From Atrina japonica (Eukaryota > Mollusca > Bivalvia > Pterioida > Pinnidae), in contig BROG01000127.1 in the NCBI GenBank assembly GCA_030159075.1, forward strand, positions 385,001 through 449,000: 64,000 nucleotides of DNA, in the 5' to 3' direction. The translations under genes were made by a program, and so were the position numbers. The notes beneath the pieces were generated by a model. It made no database searches, had not been told where the DNA came from, and worked only from the letters and a program-made list of their open reading frames with translations. Shown piece after piece: positions 12,944-26,469 of the stretch (positions are counted from its first letter, which is position 1; each line of letters begins with the position of its first letter).

Positions 12944-13150
12944 TATTTATCAGTCTGTCTATCTACCTGTTTGTTTGTCTGTCTGCAGATCTATCTAATA
13001 TCTACCTTTTATCTCTTTATTTCTCTATCTATCTATCTATCTATATACATATGTGTCTATCTATCATGTCTATCTCTTTAATTACTCTCTTTCTATCTAT
13101 TTATCTATCTATCTATTTATCAATATCTATCTATCTCTTTCTAACTTATT
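12944..13150. repeat. (TCTA)n-rich microsatellite
   Basis: Interrupted runs of tcta/tctg tetranucleotides, densest at 13026-13046 and 13093-13135. Confidence 0.9.
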
Positions 13151-13943
13151 ATGCTTTCCTCTCAAGCTCTGAATCATACAAGGAAACTGATGACAAATTA
13201 ACATTTATACAATCAGTAAAGAAGCTATTTTGGGAACTACATTTATTGATACATATCTGTCTACCAACATATTTTCATTCTCAATCAGTCATTTTTTTTG
13301 TTCCAGATGTATAGATCTTTAGCCTATCTCTTGAGCATAAATATACTCCTTTTTATCAATCAATTAGTTATTTAATTCATCCATACAATGAAATCAACAA
13401 AAATTCATCTATCTATCAAATAATGCTATACCTGATCAATATTTTTAAAAGTGATATGTTTACTTGGGTGAAAGTGAAATTTGCATATTATTTTAATAAT
13501 TCACATTTCTATTTAACTTAAACAGGGTATGCATCCAAAGTAGTAGATTGTGAATAAATTATTGTTAAAAGCATATCTACTGACACCCCCCCCTACTTAC
13601 TTTATTACTAAAAATAGTTAGTATTTCTTGAAACATATGGAATAGATATTTTGTATAATCCAGGTAATATGATATGTCCACACACCATGTGTATTCATCT
13701 AGGCCAGGTTTAAAGTAAAGTATTTCCCAATATGGAAATCAATGTATATTATATATCATTGCTGTCTACTTCATTTCCAGTACTTGCTACTAGTATAAAG
13801 GCGATGTTTTTAAACATAAAAAAAACTTTGTTATATAGATGTTTAGAATCAAATGGATAATACAATTTACAACATTTTTAACAACAAAAGTATAATAATG
13901 ACTACAGGAACTTGCATTATTAGTTATCTACTTGTCATATGGG

Positions 13944-13991
13944 TGATACAGTTTCATATCACACTCCGGCATATGATATGAAACTGTATCA
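13944..13991. repeat. Perfect 18-bp inverted repeat, 12-base loop
   Basis: Bases 13944-13961 are the exact reverse complement of 13974-13991; the loop is 13962-13973. A related fragment (gggtgatatgaaat) occurs near 25780. No element boundary is obvious. Confidence 0.85.
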
Positions 13992-16943
13992 ACCATGTTA
14001 CAACGTGGATATCAAATTTGTCACCCTTTTGAACATTCAATAGAAAGTTATAACAGCATGCCTCATGTTTAGTTCAAGTAACTTCAATAACAGTTACACT
14101 ACGACAGACAAACACTATACAGTGTCAGTTCTCATTGGGCCGTTACATGTACATTTGTACAATCACAGCATTGCACATGACAATCGCAAGACTTCACAAA
14201 ATTAGTACCACGTGCATTGGGTGGTAGATACGGAAATATATACTGCCTGATCAAGGACGTAAGATAAGACATGTTTCATTGACTGACCAATGAAAACAGA
14301 GAGATTCTATTCATACGGGTGACAAGTAAATAAACATATTGCAGATAAATGAAATAGTAATGAAAATTGTATCTGAAAATGCATTACTCGAACATCTAAT
14401 GTTTCAGCCTAGTACAATGTACTTGACACGAACAACTTCCTTTTATCCAAGACCATGTAATCTGACCTCATGACCTAAATAATTCAATTATTTGAGTTAT
14501 GTCCATGTCCATTTCATAAAGAAATGTAAGACACATAACATGTGACATATTTCTAAACTCTATTGAAACACAAAAGTTGGTGACATATATGTATATTGTT
14601 GCTATGGGAACAGGTACAAACACATCATGTGTAAAATGCAATTAGAGTGTACTTTTGAATCAATATAAAAACAAAAAGTAATATGCAACAATATACAGAC
14701 ACACAAAGTTGCAAAAAAGTGAGAAGACAAATAGGAAGCTGGTGTTCTGCAGCACATTCGGTATCATGTTAAGTGCATACAGTGCCTGGTAATTTTAGCC
14801 CCTGGATAATTTTGCCCTTTTACGACAGAAAACATGTTGGCCCTAAAATCATCATGATCATATGAATGTTATGAATGTCCATAATCTAGTTATTTAGGTA
14901 AAAATTTTCACCATTTTAAATTTGCCCTCTCATCTAGGAGAAAAAAAAATGATGAAAATTAAATAGAGGTAAAATGTTTTCAAGACATGGAAAAGCTGTG
15001 TATTGAAAAACATCTCCTTAAAGTTAATTGTTCACAAATTTTCAGGTCAAAATTTCATTTTTGTACAAAACGATATTTTGTCACTCAATCATTATTACGT
15101 GATATATCCACAAACATGTACAATGTACTTACATGTACATAGTACCTGTCTACCCGAGAACACATTAACAGTAATTAGCACATTTTGAAAATGAGAAACC
15201 CCAAGGGTAGTTTTAAGAAACAAAAGAAAAATTACACATGTAAAACAAACAAATATTTGAATATGAATCAAATAATAGTCATGAATATTCGAATATTGGA
15301 TTTTAGTTTTGGTATTATCTTTACAGATAAGCCATTCTCCAATATAACATTGAGAATCCATTTTAGTTTTCCAATAACAATAATGATTCAAATTGATTTT
15401 TTTGTTTGTTTAGTTGTTGCTTTATATCCTCCTAAAAATTTCACTTATATGGAAATTTATAATGCGGTAGGTGAAATGCCACAAATTTAGACCTATGTGA
15501 TGGACCTATGTCAATCCAAATGGGATTCTTAAACATACCATGCCATCCGAGATACAAGCATATCTTTTAATTTATTTGGAAATGTCACATACAGTTAAGG
15601 ACTTTTTTTTTTACTTCTATGGAGATGTTCCTACAAATTTTAACCAGAACAATCAATCCAGAATACGAAAGAAAACTTCAAATGATTGAGGGACAAAAAC
15701 AAAGGGAAGTAATCTGGTTGTGTACATTTAAATTAAAGCTCATCATTTTTATACAAGGGCATCAAAGAAACTGTACATACTAGATGCCAATCAACCTCTA
15801 TCAATTAGCCAGACACAAGGAATGTGTGAAGCAGCAAGCGTGGGCAACACTCAGACATCATCAGCTCTTTCTTATCTCTTTATTATGTTTTGACTAAAAG
15901 CTTGTTGATATTTTACAAGTGTTTTGCTTTGGCTTCAAAATAAAGAAATCTAAACTAATTTGTCTCAGTGAAGAAGTAGCAACACTTCATAATCCTTACA
16001 GTACAAGAGATATTCTCTATAAAGATATGATCAATTTAAATCTTATTCAATGACAAATATGGTTGGTGGAGAATCCTGCTTTATGTTGGCTTTTGTCTAG
16101 AAATAGCTTCAGAACTAATCATTTATCAATACATTACATAACAAGAAGTAACACTTGATGACAATACATGCTGCTTTAATTCTGATTGATAGATGATAGA
16201 CTATAAATCAAATATATCCTAAGGACAAGTTTGGGCAAAAACTCATAGACAAAATCAAATATTCCCACAAAAGAAATTACAAATAAATAAAAAAACAAAC
16301 TAGATGTGTCAGAGCAACACGAATGCCCTCAGTGACAAGATAGTTTTAATGTGGAACAAGTCCAAGGGACATAACTCATGTACAATGTATGTATGTAATA
16401 CATAAAAATATCATTCAACCAGAACCAAATATTAACTTGACCTCATACCTACATCAATATGTCAAGAAGTCAAATTTGAGCTTGAGACAGGGTTATATTA
16501 CGGTAACTGAATATTCATAAACATTTGAGATTACCTGTAAATGTATTAGGTATATAAAAAAAAAAATACTAATTCAGTGAACTGGATGATGAAGATATAA
16601 TTCAAATGCCTCTACCTTTGAATTTAATAAGTCTAGAAAATTAATCTAATAAAATTAGATCATTCATAACTCTCAGAAAAAAAACCCCAATGATTTTCAT
16701 TTCTATTGACAGGTACTTGACAAAAATAATTGTCAACAAATTCTGTATCTTTGATCTGGTAAATATATGGCTTTAAAATTACATTACATATCTGATATCT
16801 AACGATGACCTGTACTATGTCTAGGCACCTGAAACTGATGATAGTCAATCTCACGCTAATTTCAAGATCAAATTTGTTATGATAAAATCATTTTTGTTAT
16901 GTCATACTGTATATATACATGTGTAAATCAATATTCAAATATT
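13992..16943. other. Long unannotated stretch
   Basis: About 3 kb of AT-rich sequence without recognised exon, RNA or MITE ends. The segment at about 16299-16380 (gatgtgtcagagcaacacga and following) looks like a worn dispersed repeat, but no second copy is in the window. Confidence 0.4.
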
Positions 16944-17175
16944 GACTGACAAATTATTGACACAGGGATATAAAAAAGTTTTACATGTAACATCGATTGT
17001 CACTAAGTGATACAATGAGACGTCTGTACCAATTACGAGGATACACTCCTCAACGGTTCTGACTGTGGACTTCAAAATACTCCTCCAGCACTCCCAAGAG
17101 GTCCGGTTTGTCCATTTTTACCGGATTTGTATCTATGAACATTCTATTGATTTATGGACTGAGGTTTTTATATAT
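16944..17175 (+). repeat. Dispersed repeat R, internally deleted copy
   Basis: Aligns with 33822-34193: both start actgacaaattattgacaca, share gagacgtctgtaccaatt and gaggatacactcctca, and end tttaccggatttgtatctat through gaggttttta. This copy lacks several internal blocks. The GC-rich internal phrase of the fuller copy resembles a repeat common in oyster and mussel sequences (from memory, not searched). Confidence 0.75.
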
Positions 17176-18228
17176 TAAAAAAAACATGTAACATCGATTG
17201 TAGGAAATGAACTCAGTACCATGAACAAGTAATATGACAACAGTAAAATGTAGGAAAGAACTCCCATGCTTCTCTTTTACTTATGAAATTCACTCATCTT
17301 AATGCTAGTGACTGACCTATAACCTCTATGACATGAATAATTTATTAAACTGACTTAATGAATCAAGAATATACAACATTTCCATTAAAAACGGTAAATT
17401 GGAATTCTTCCAGAAAATCACTTTCAGCAGCTTTGCATTTAAAAATAAAATTCAATTTGTCCAGTTGTCAAGCAGAGAAACTACAAGTAGCTCATTTCAG
17501 ACTTCTTTGTCTGTTCAATTCAACAATATTATAGTTTAATGTGCAAACTCACCAGGAAATTATTCAGTAAAGAAAAGAAGGGAGGGATCTAGATATATTT
17601 GCTTTAAGAAAAACAAAACTGGAAACTAGGTACAAATTCACTTCAATTTGCTACCAAAGTAAGTACAATGTACATGTAATATGACTTTGTCTTCCCTATC
17701 ATACATGTACCTGATAGTCCAAGATTTTCTAAAGTACATGTCAACCTTTTTTTCTATATTCGTATTTCTACTTGTAAGCTGATTCTGTGAAACATTCAAA
17801 TTACACAGCAAAGTAAATGTCTGAAGGAATTATTCACTTGGTCTCCTTTACATTAACCGTGTTTGTTAGTTCATAAAACAAAACACATAAAAATTACACA
17901 AAATGAAATTGATGTCGCTGAAATTGTACACTGCAAAATTACATAACATATAAAAGCAATAGGAGACCTATTAAATTTAGACCAATTTAGAAACTGGGAG
18001 CAAGTTAATATGGTGACGAAAACATTGTTTGAGTGGGTGGATAATAACGGCATGATTATCACAAAGCTAATTCTAACCAATGTGTCACCATGCTTCAAGG
18101 ACAATGTCTTTGGTAATGATGTCAGGGAAACTGTCAATTATATCTTGTGTAATAATTACATTTGTACAAGAAACAGTTATCAAACAGAAATTATATCTAA
18201 CTCATTTAGGTAGCTTTTGCATTAAACA
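17176..18228. other. Unannotated
   Basis: No exon or repeat recognised. Confidence 0.4.
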
Positions 18229-18230
18229 TA

Positions 18231-18378
18231 CAGAGAGAGAAAACTCTCTTGTAAGACCACATTCTGAATACCACTCAGTTAAATAATCATTTAAATAAAA
18301 CCTCTTTTGAAGGATCATCTGTCTTGCGAGTCCATTTTGAGTGCCAGTTTTGGCAGTTTCCCATGGCAGGTTCCACTG
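18231..18378 (+). mobile_element. MITE family M2 (pogo-like), copy 1
   Basis: A 148-base element between TA dinucleotides (18229-18230 and 18379-18380). The right end is the family terminus caggttccactg; the left end is degenerate (cagagagagaaaactctctt). Internal text (gtaagaccacattctgaa, cagttaaataatc) matches copies at 19013, 27000 and 49413. Confidence 0.75.
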
Positions 18379-18384
18379 TATTTA

Positions 18385-18538
18385 GGGGTAACCCTGTGAC
18401 CGTATTACAAAAACTGAATGGGTATCAGCGATTCTCCTGTCTGAAGTAAAGTTTCTACTTGAGGCGTCAGTGAATATTTCTGATGGGGAACCGCTGATAC
18501 CCTGTCAGGTGCAGTAAAACAGGCACAGGGTAACCCTA
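18385..18538. mobile_element. Short fold-back element
   Basis: ggggtaaccctgtg (18385-18398) is mirrored at 18524-18537, and gggtatcagcg near 18420 is mirrored by cgctgataccc near 18492. The imperfect hairpin starts 7 bases after the preceding MITE. Confidence 0.7.
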
Positions 18539-19010
18539 TTCTAATGCCCGCACATTTTAAATTAGCATTTTAATTGACAGAATTGACTTAACACTTTGAC
18601 TTATGCTGGCTACTACCGAAAAATCTATGACCAAATTACTTTGTTGAGTTTATCAATACGCTTAAAAATAGTTAAGGTACCGATGTGTCATTTGAATTTG
18701 ATAATTTTAATATTGATTTAATGACAAAGTAAATAACACACTAATTTTTTGTTTCGTATTTGAAACAAGGAACTCTAGATACTGAAATTTGTTTCAATAT
18801 AAAAGGACATTGTAATACAAAATATGTCAACAGTAAAGTTCAACAATTTCATTGAAGCTGAAGTTGGTCAACCAAACTGTTTGTGACGTCTTATAAAAGC
18901 AAGTAGTGAAACAAGAGTCACCTGCGAGTTTTCAACATCACCTACCAATGAAATAGCGTGAAAAAACAGGTATGACTGGTGTATATGTTCTTTCTTCATC
19001 AGTGTTTATA
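18539..19010. other. Unannotated
   Basis: Nothing recognised. Confidence 0.4.
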
Positions 19011-19012
19011 TG

Positions 19013-19112
19013 TACAGTAGAGCCTGTCTTGAAAAACCACTCTAATGAATGACCACATATCCACATTCTGAAAACCTCTTGGCTAAATAATCCTTGGGTT
19101 GACATTGGATAT
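19013..19112 (+). mobile_element. MITE family M2, 5' fragment
   Basis: Starts cagtagagcctgtcttgaaa and continues through ccacattctgaaaacctctt and ggctaaataatcc, matching the left half of family M2. No right terminus is seen. Confidence 0.6.
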
Positions 19113-20115
19113 GATATGCAAATGGTCATATAATAATATAAACATACCAGATATCAGAGTTTGAGATGTGACCTTCGACGTCATGTGACAAGCTGTGATT
19201 GCTACAGACAAACCCGTTTGGAGTATAGGTAGTAGGTGACCCTTTCACAAAATGGCGATCATTAAAGTTAATGTGAATTCAGTTTAACCATAACTCATTC
19301 ACCCCTAAAGACAAATTTGGACTGGTCTAAGTCACTAATTTACAGAAGAGTCCATTGTTTTTCAGGAGTTGAAGAGTTGGCTGACAAAAGGCCTTTTGTT
19401 TTATCCTGAGACAACTAAGGACAAATTATTGGTAACTCAAAATGAGAGTTGCCAGGTGAACCTTACTACGGTACAAAATGCTACTGCTTCATGTTGATCT
19501 GATAAAATTGATGTAACCTTTTTAATGTAATTTATCAACTGAAGAGCCAGTCATCAGAAATTCAATTTGACACAAATGCTTTGATATCTAGTTGATTAAA
19601 CCTCTGAAACTGTAGCATTGACAAGTGCATGTACATCCTGAGAAAAGAAAATTAACTTGGGAAATGCATCTTAATTGGTGTTTTATAACATCTTATATCA
19701 TATTGAACCTATAAAGTGATTTGTTAATTGCTTATCTACAGGTAGGTATCCCATGGGTTTCACAGAACAAAGCAGTATCTAGAATACCAACAAGCAGAGA
19801 TAAGCCGACAACAGACACATGGAAATGAACCAGAATGAGTAATGAATGTCTAAAAAAAAATACTGCCAAAACAAGGGATTGCACATACCTTTCGGATCAT
19901 ATTCTTACTAATGTAAGTATACACATTGTATTTACGGTACAAAATACATGAACATTTCTGGCAGAAAACTTAAAAGAATTTGTACTATCTAAAATGATGA
20001 ATTCATATTATATACACAGACAGTGTGATATTTTTTACAATGATCATTTACAGTTTTCTACTGTAGATTTTTCAAAATTTTGTTATATTTCTATTTTATT
20101 GTTTTTTGGGGTTTG
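19113..20115. other. Unannotated
   Basis: No supported exon. The ATGGCGATC context near 19252 leads only to a 12-codon frame. Confidence 0.4.
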
Positions 20116-20119
20116 TATT

Positions 20120-20200
20120 TATTATCTATCTATTCACTGCTTTTTTATCTATCTATTCACTGCTTTTTTATCTATCTATTCACTGCTTTTTTATCTTTTT
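20120..20200. repeat. 23-base tandem repeat, about 3.5 copies
   Basis: Unit tctatctattcactgctttt plus tta, head to tail. Open frames through it are repeat artefacts. Confidence 0.9.
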
Positions 20201-21680
20201 TTATGATACAGAGGCTGACTGTTGTACATGTAAAGAAAATTTTATTATTAAATTACAATGTACCTTAATTAATGCTTACGTGTACACACTGTAGCATTAA
20301 ATACATGTAGAAACTGGAATAATTCCATTTTAATTTAACAGATCCACTTAAAAGCACCGGAAATGTACAAAGTATATGAATACATTTTGACAAGTATGAT
20401 AAAGTTTTCATTGTACAATGTACGTAGATGTACCAGCTTCTAGAAATACATTTTAACAGGTACCAATATGATACAGTTTCAAAATAAGTACCAGGTTTTA
20501 GAGGAACAAATTTTGGCAGATAAAACACAATTTTAAATGCAAGTACCAGTTTTTAGAGGAACACATTTTGGCAGATTTCAATGGTAGTAGCAGCTTCTTG
20601 TGTTATGCAATACAATGCGTTGGCCTCAGTGTGACTATGGTACTACATTGTATGTTGTACGGAAACTCAAAACTATCGATGATACTGATATCAACTCATC
20701 GACACCAATATGATTGACTTTGTGTTCAAAATCATTTTAAAATATTAACAGAAGTAAGGTGGTCATATATATGACTTTGTCAGCTTTCCATTATTTCAAC
20801 CACATCTCTACACAGAAAAATAGTAGACATACATCAACAAACACACTATTATTTAGACACAAAATTGTAGTTCTGTATGGGATGAATTGATGAAACCTCT
20901 CAAAAAAATCAATGAGGCCATAGCCATTTATCTCGGTCTCTATATTTCTGTAACTACTAAGACATTAGTTTAAGTGTACTTCTATATTTGGTTTTAAAAT
21001 TATCATTATCATGCAAGCCAAACTGGAGCTGTAATCACTCTAGAAATAATTCCACCAACAGTAACAGCAGTGTCATTCATATCTGTGAAGTTTGATGATT
21101 TTTTTGTGTACAGAGTGTTAATAATAACAGATTTTTATAAACTTCCTAATACTGTAAACGTGGAAATTTACATGTGGGGGTAATTTACACTAAATACAAG
21201 ATGATGAGATTTCCGTGTAAGTTACCCTGCATACCAGTCCCACAGTTGAGTTAAGAATAATACAGGACTGCTCATAGTAAGTTTTGAAATCGCAAAAATA
21301 ACACCCACACGTATGGTTTGCCTAAGAAAATTGGGTAATTAGCAACAAGTGTAAATATCCATTTTTACAGTAATTTAATTACAATTAACGCATATCAAAC
21401 ACAGCATTTTGTATTGTTGAGTTACTTAATTTGAGCTACAGTATATTTAAACAAATCTGTATAAAGTGAACTATGAGAGACTTTGTCAAAGATAAACTTT
21501 ATCTCCCTGAAATGATAAATATTCAATTTAAACAAGGCAATTTACTATAAAATATTTATCTTGTTATCTTTTCTCTGAGATGATATAAAACCTTTTCTTC
21601 TAAATGCTTAACAAAGTTTACCATGGGAAAGTGTCCCTTTTTCTTGAAACTTGATCAAATGTGTACTTAGGTCAAAAGGT
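20201..21680. other. Unannotated, with a ~54-base local duplication at 20486-20578
   Basis: taccaggttttagaggaaca followed by ttttggcaga occurs at about 20487 and 20541. Otherwise nothing recognised. Confidence 0.5.
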
Positions 21681-21693
21681 GTGTATATATGTC

Positions 21694-21956
21694 TTTTGTT
21701 TGTTTGTTTATTGTTGTTTAACATCCCACTCAAGAATATTTCACACATATGGAGATGTCACCAAATGCCGATGAAGGGCTTCAAATTTTGGCCTATGCTC
21801 GGCACTTACGGCCATTGAGCAGTGAGAGTTCTTTAACGAGCCAACACCTACTGTGACATGGGACTTCAGTTTTTACTGTCACATCCGACAGACTGGAAAC
21901 CAACCTGCCGCCGGCTGGACTCGAACTCATGACAAAGAGTCGAGCCAGGCCTGCTC
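21694..21956 (-). mobile_element. SINE-A, copy 1 (deleted tRNA head)
   Basis: Minus-strand tRNA-derived SINE. On the plus strand it reads tgtttgtttgtttattgttg (3' tail), then the conserved body aagaatatttcacacatatg and cctatgctcggcacttacgg, then the remnant of the tRNA-like head. The head lacks the segment between the B box and A box found in the copy at 41932. Perfect 12-bp target duplications, tgtatatatgtc, flank it at 21682-21693 and 21957-21968. Confidence 0.88.
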
Positions 21957-21968
21957 TGTATATATGTC

Positions 21969-22612
21969 AAGTGTATGTGTGTGGTGTGTATACATGTACA
22001 ATGTATATATGTCAGGTATGTGTGTAGGTGTGTATGAGTCAAATGTGTTATTTATGTCTCAGGTGTGTGTGGGTGTGTATGTGTCAAATGTGTTTGTTTG
22101 TATGTGTCAGGTGTGTGTAGGTGTGTATGTGTCAAATGTGTTATATATGTGTCAGGTGTGTGTGTAGGTGTGTACATGTTTGTGTCAAATGTGTTTGTAT
22201 GTGTCAGGTGTGTGTGTAGGTGTCAAATGTGTTATATATGTATCAGGTGTGTGTGTAGGTGTGTATGTGTCAAATGTGTTTGTATATGTGTCAGGTGTGT
22301 GTAGATGTGTACATGTATTTGTCAAATGTGTTTGTATATGTGTCAGGTGTGTCATTTGTGTTTGTGTATGTGTGTGTGTGTCAGGTGAATGTTTCCATAT
22401 GTGTCGGATGTGTGTCCGTATGTTTCAGGTGTGAGTTCATATGTGTCAGGTATGTGTCCACATGTGTTAGGTATGTGTCCCTATGTGTCAAGGTGTGTGT
22501 CCATGTTTCAGGGGTGTCCATATGTGACTGCCAGATGTGTGTCCATATGTGTCAGTTGTAACTTGTGTGTCCATATGTGCATGTTCACATATGCATACTT
22601 TAGTCAAGTCAT
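21969..22612. repeat. TG-rich minisatellite (gtgtcaaatgtg / gtgtcaggtgtg)
   Basis: Degenerate array of short phrases atgtgtcaaatgtgtt and atgtgtcaggtgtgtgt with intervening taggtgtgt. It begins directly at the SINE-A target duplication. Open frames on the plus strand encode Cys/Val-rich low complexity and are artefacts. Confidence 0.88.
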
Positions 22613-23290
22613 GTAAGCAATAAATCAAGTGCAACTATTGTGTTGAATAACAAATTATCTCTCTGCATTATATCTTTGATATCCAGACAAACACAGCAGC
22701 AGAAAGGGGAAGTCATTTAATCATTTATTTCTGTATTATTGGAGAGTCTTAACTTTAATGATTGGAATTCACATTCATTTCCATGTACATGAATTTTGTA
22801 TCAAAATTGCATCAAATGCTAACACACATAAGTATTAAGTCATTATAGACTTCACTGCACAGCTACAAATACAGGAGAGCCAGAGAGTACACAGTTCTGT
22901 TACTTTACTGTCAATCAAACATGTGCATGTACCCACAAAGGATCATGAATCAATATGCATGCTTGATTGTGCATTTGTTCAATGCATCTGCTTCATATTA
23001 TGACAGTGTAATTGTATGTAATCTAGTGATATTGAGACTAAATACAATATTGAGATAAGCAGTACATTTACTCCAAAAATAAAGTCCAGGATTTACATGT
23101 CCACATCAGAGTTAAGCCCTCACTGTAATCTACAATAAAATTGAGATGATATATTTTGTAAAAGTAATATGCATAAGAATTCTGCAAAGAATCACATTCC
23201 CTATGAAATACTGGATATCAAAACCTATTACGGTATATAAAATGAAAGCCACAATATCTATAAGACTAATCACTATAACATATAAGAACT
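22613..23290. other. Unannotated
   Basis: Nothing recognised. Confidence 0.4.
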
Positions 23291-23600
23291 TATGATATGA
23301 CACTGTGACACACTTCCAGATAAGCTACATGTATTATATATCAGAACTTATAATACTGTGACACACTTCCAGATAAGCTACATGTATTATATATCAGAAC
23401 TTATAACACTGTGACACACTTCCAGATAAGCTCCATGTATTATATATCAGAACCTATAACATTGTGACACACTTCCAGTTAAGCTACATGTATTACACAT
23501 CAGAACTTATAACACTGTGACACACTTCCAGATAAGCTACACGTAGTACACATCAATACTTATAATATGACACTGTGACACACTTCCAGTAAGGATAAAT
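23291..23600. repeat. 53-base tandem repeat, 6 copies
   Basis: gtgacacacttccagataag recurs at 23305, 23358, 23411, 23464, 23517 and 23575 (spacing 53, last 58), with ctacatgtattatatatcag and aacttataa between. Confidence 0.93.
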
Positions 23601-23624
23601 TACATAAGACAATGTAAATGTTGA

Positions 23625-24092
23625 CCAATATGTTCAACAAAGCTAACAACTCAAGTTCCAGTAGTGTGAGAGACAGTTCAACAGAACTGTAACAGTTAAC
23701 ATAGAAGTTCAACAGTGCTAACAACAAGTTCCAATAGTGTGAGAGACAGTTCAACAGAACTGTAACAGTTAACATAGAAGTTCAACACAGCTAACAACTC
23801 AAGTTCCAGTAGTGTGAGAGACAGTTCAACAGAACTGTAACAGTTATCATAGAAGTTCAACAGAGCTAACAACAAGTTCCAGTGGCATGAGAGACAGTTC
23901 AACAGAACTGTAAAAGTTAACATAGAAGTTCAACACAGCTAACAACTCAAGTTCCAGTAGCATGAGAGACAGTTCAACAGAACTGTAAAAGTTAACATAG
24001 AAGTTCAACAGTGCTAACAACAAGTTCCAGTGGCATGAGAGACAGTTCAACAGAACTGTAATAGTTATCATAGAAGTTCAACACAGCTAACA
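23625..24092. repeat. 73/75-base alternating (dimeric) array
   Basis: Units contain agaagttcaaca, gctaacaac, aagttccag, tgagagacagttcaacagaa and ctgtaacagttaacat. Units with aacaactcaagttcc (75 bases) alternate with units with aacaacaagttcc (73 bases) for three full dimers, so the real period is about 148 bases. Each unit carries the small palindrome acagttc-aaca-gaactgt. Confidence 0.9.
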
Positions 24093-24107
24093 AAAAGTTA
24101 GTGCTAG

Positions 24108-24692
24108 GAACTAAATTGTAAGGCACCCTGTATATGGTATAAGCACAATTGCAAGGCATCCTGTATATATGATGAGCTATAGTAAATTTCAAGGCACCCT
24201 GTATATGGTAGGAATAATATTATAAACATAATACCAAAGTTATAATGCTCAAGATGTTTCTGTCAATTATACTTCATCAGTTGAACTCCAAATTTAAACA
24301 TATTTTCTAAAGAGAAAGTGTTATCAGACAAGGCCAAATAATAAATATATCATAAATGTAAAGCCAAAATCCGTCTAAGAGTAACCACAGTGAAAAGATG
24401 GCAATCTTGGCTTTAGAAGAATTTAGAATTTTAAATAGTGCTATCAGTGCCAAATATTACTTTAGTATAAGATTATCACTATCAGCTAGTACCAAAATAC
24501 AAGGTACAGGGTTTATGTATACCCTCGGGGAATAAAACGGTCTACCAGAAAGGAACTGAATTGGAAGGCACCTTGTATATGGTATAAACTCAATTGCAAG
24601 GCATTCTGCATACAGTATAAGCTCAAGGCACTCTGTATTTGGTAAGATCTCACTTGCAAGGCACCTTATATATGGTATAACATTTTCTCTTG
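24108..24692. repeat. Two small ~36-base arrays of aaggcaccctgtatatggta
   Basis: Three units at about 24118-24212 and four or five at about 24556-24682, with related text (aaggcac, tgtatatggtataa, tcaattgc). They are separated by about 340 bases of ordinary sequence, so the array was split or seeded twice. Confidence 0.8.
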
Positions 24693-26049
24693 AGCAAGAC
24701 ACTGATAACTTCATACATATTAAAGCAAAAATTGTGTGTATATGACAATCTTAATTACATCAAAAATAATTTTAAAAAAAGCTGATGAGACAGTTTGTCA
24801 GTGAAAAGTATTTGTCTTCTGTAATAATGTGCTATTTTTTATGTAGTTTTTATGTTTAGTAATTAGGACAGATGGGAATGTAGGATTATCCAGCTTTGTA
24901 AATGTTTTTATATAAAGTCAAATGTCTTTAATATCATACCCTTTCAAATTGGTGGTATCTTAGAGAAAAATAAATACTTCAATTAACATCTACATGTAAT
25001 TTTGTATCCAATTATACTCAACTGGCAATCAGGACTTGGAAAAATTATTTTCTGGACAACCATAATGCAATGCCAGAAATGGAAAAAAAAATGTTAGGGT
25101 ATAACAAGGTAAAAATGTATATACTTGTATCACTGCCTCATCAACCCCTGAAAAACACTGGACTATTTTATAATGCAATGACTAAGACCAGTCTAAATGT
25201 GTTTTTAAGGGTAAATGGGTTAAAGTAATCTTATGGAGGAGATGATACTTGCTGTAATACTGATACATATACATTGAAATAAGATTTGTCAACATCATCT
25301 TACAAGATAAAAAAGTGTCTCTGTCAGAGAGATAAATTGTACTGCTGTAAATTCCTAACACAGGATTCTAGGCCAATGAAAGATTGCAATAAACCTGATT
25401 CTGCCATCATAGAGGATTTACAACAAATTCTTAAATGAAAAAAAGTCAATGGGAGATCCAAGAAATTGCTGCCATCTTTTTTCTGTGTCCCATTATCCCT
25501 GCTTAGGTACAATGCCAAGTGTCATTGTGTAGTGCACGTCTTTACACATCATCAGCCTATCATGATAACAGTAAGTACTTCCATATTGATGTTTGCCATT
25601 TGAAACTACAGTGCTACGGTAGGGATTACTGTAGCATGTCAAAAGCCCGGTATTGAAGATCAGTAACCTCTGAAGCAGAAATGAGGTGGTAAATGCTCAA
25701 TCAATAACCGATAGAAAAATCGCACATGTCACAATCTTTTGACATATACATTTCTTTATGTGTAATATCATCACACGGGGGTGATATGAAATTGGCCACA
25801 TGGAATTCAAATATGTACATGTATGTATCAAAGAAGAATGCTAAAACATTTAATCATACTTGTCTACAGACTTTCAGTAAGGTCAAAATTTGACTTTTAC
25901 GTAAACTTATATCTATGGTAATCACTAAGTACACTGATCATTATTATCATCAACTCACAGTAAAAATATTGAAAAAGCTTTTAGTTCATCATTTTACAGC
26001 AAAGGTTACGGTATATAAAAAGAAGTCAAAGCATTTTAGACACAATGAG
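24693..26049. other. Unannotated
   Basis: No exon with splice support was found. Confidence 0.4.
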
Positions 26050-26051
26050 TA

Positions 26052-26193
26052 CAGTAAAACCTGCTTTAGCGACCACATGTGTATAAAGACCACCTGGTCA
26101 AAAATACTATTTTTTTTACTGTCCCCAATAGTACCATCTGTGTACAAATCAACCTCTATATAAAGACCACCTCACTATAAGGACCGGTTTTCA
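26052..26193 (+). mobile_element. MITE family M3 (pogo/Tigger-like)
   Basis: Begins after TA with cagtaaaacctgctttagcg and accacatgtgtataaagacc, and ends near ggaccggttttca. The left end matches, in reverse, the fragment at about 44663-44711. Right terminus incomplete. Confidence 0.6.
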
Positions 26194-26469
26194 TATATCT
26201 TGTTAAAATTTCCATGTACAGTAACTGTTACTTATTTGTAAGCAATTTATACTTTCCAATATCAATTCAGAAGAAAACAATTTCATGTGGTTAACATGTC
26301 TAAATGATAGGGGCCTGCCTGATAGAAAACTCTAAAATAACATGTACAACATGCACAAATAGATGGTACATTACATTGTATATGAAACTAATGATAAGTC
26401 ACCATACTGAATGACTGAACTGTAAATGTTGACACTAACATATGATGTCACCTCTGTATGTAGAACATT

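Noticed and set aside
24782..24815. CTGATGA followed by a small stem and GAAA, considered as a hammerhead
   Set aside because: GAAA does not directly follow stem II and no stem I or III can be formed.
25324..25518. 64-codon minus-strand frame with mixed composition
   Set aside because: No recognised domain and no convincing acceptor or donor at its edges.
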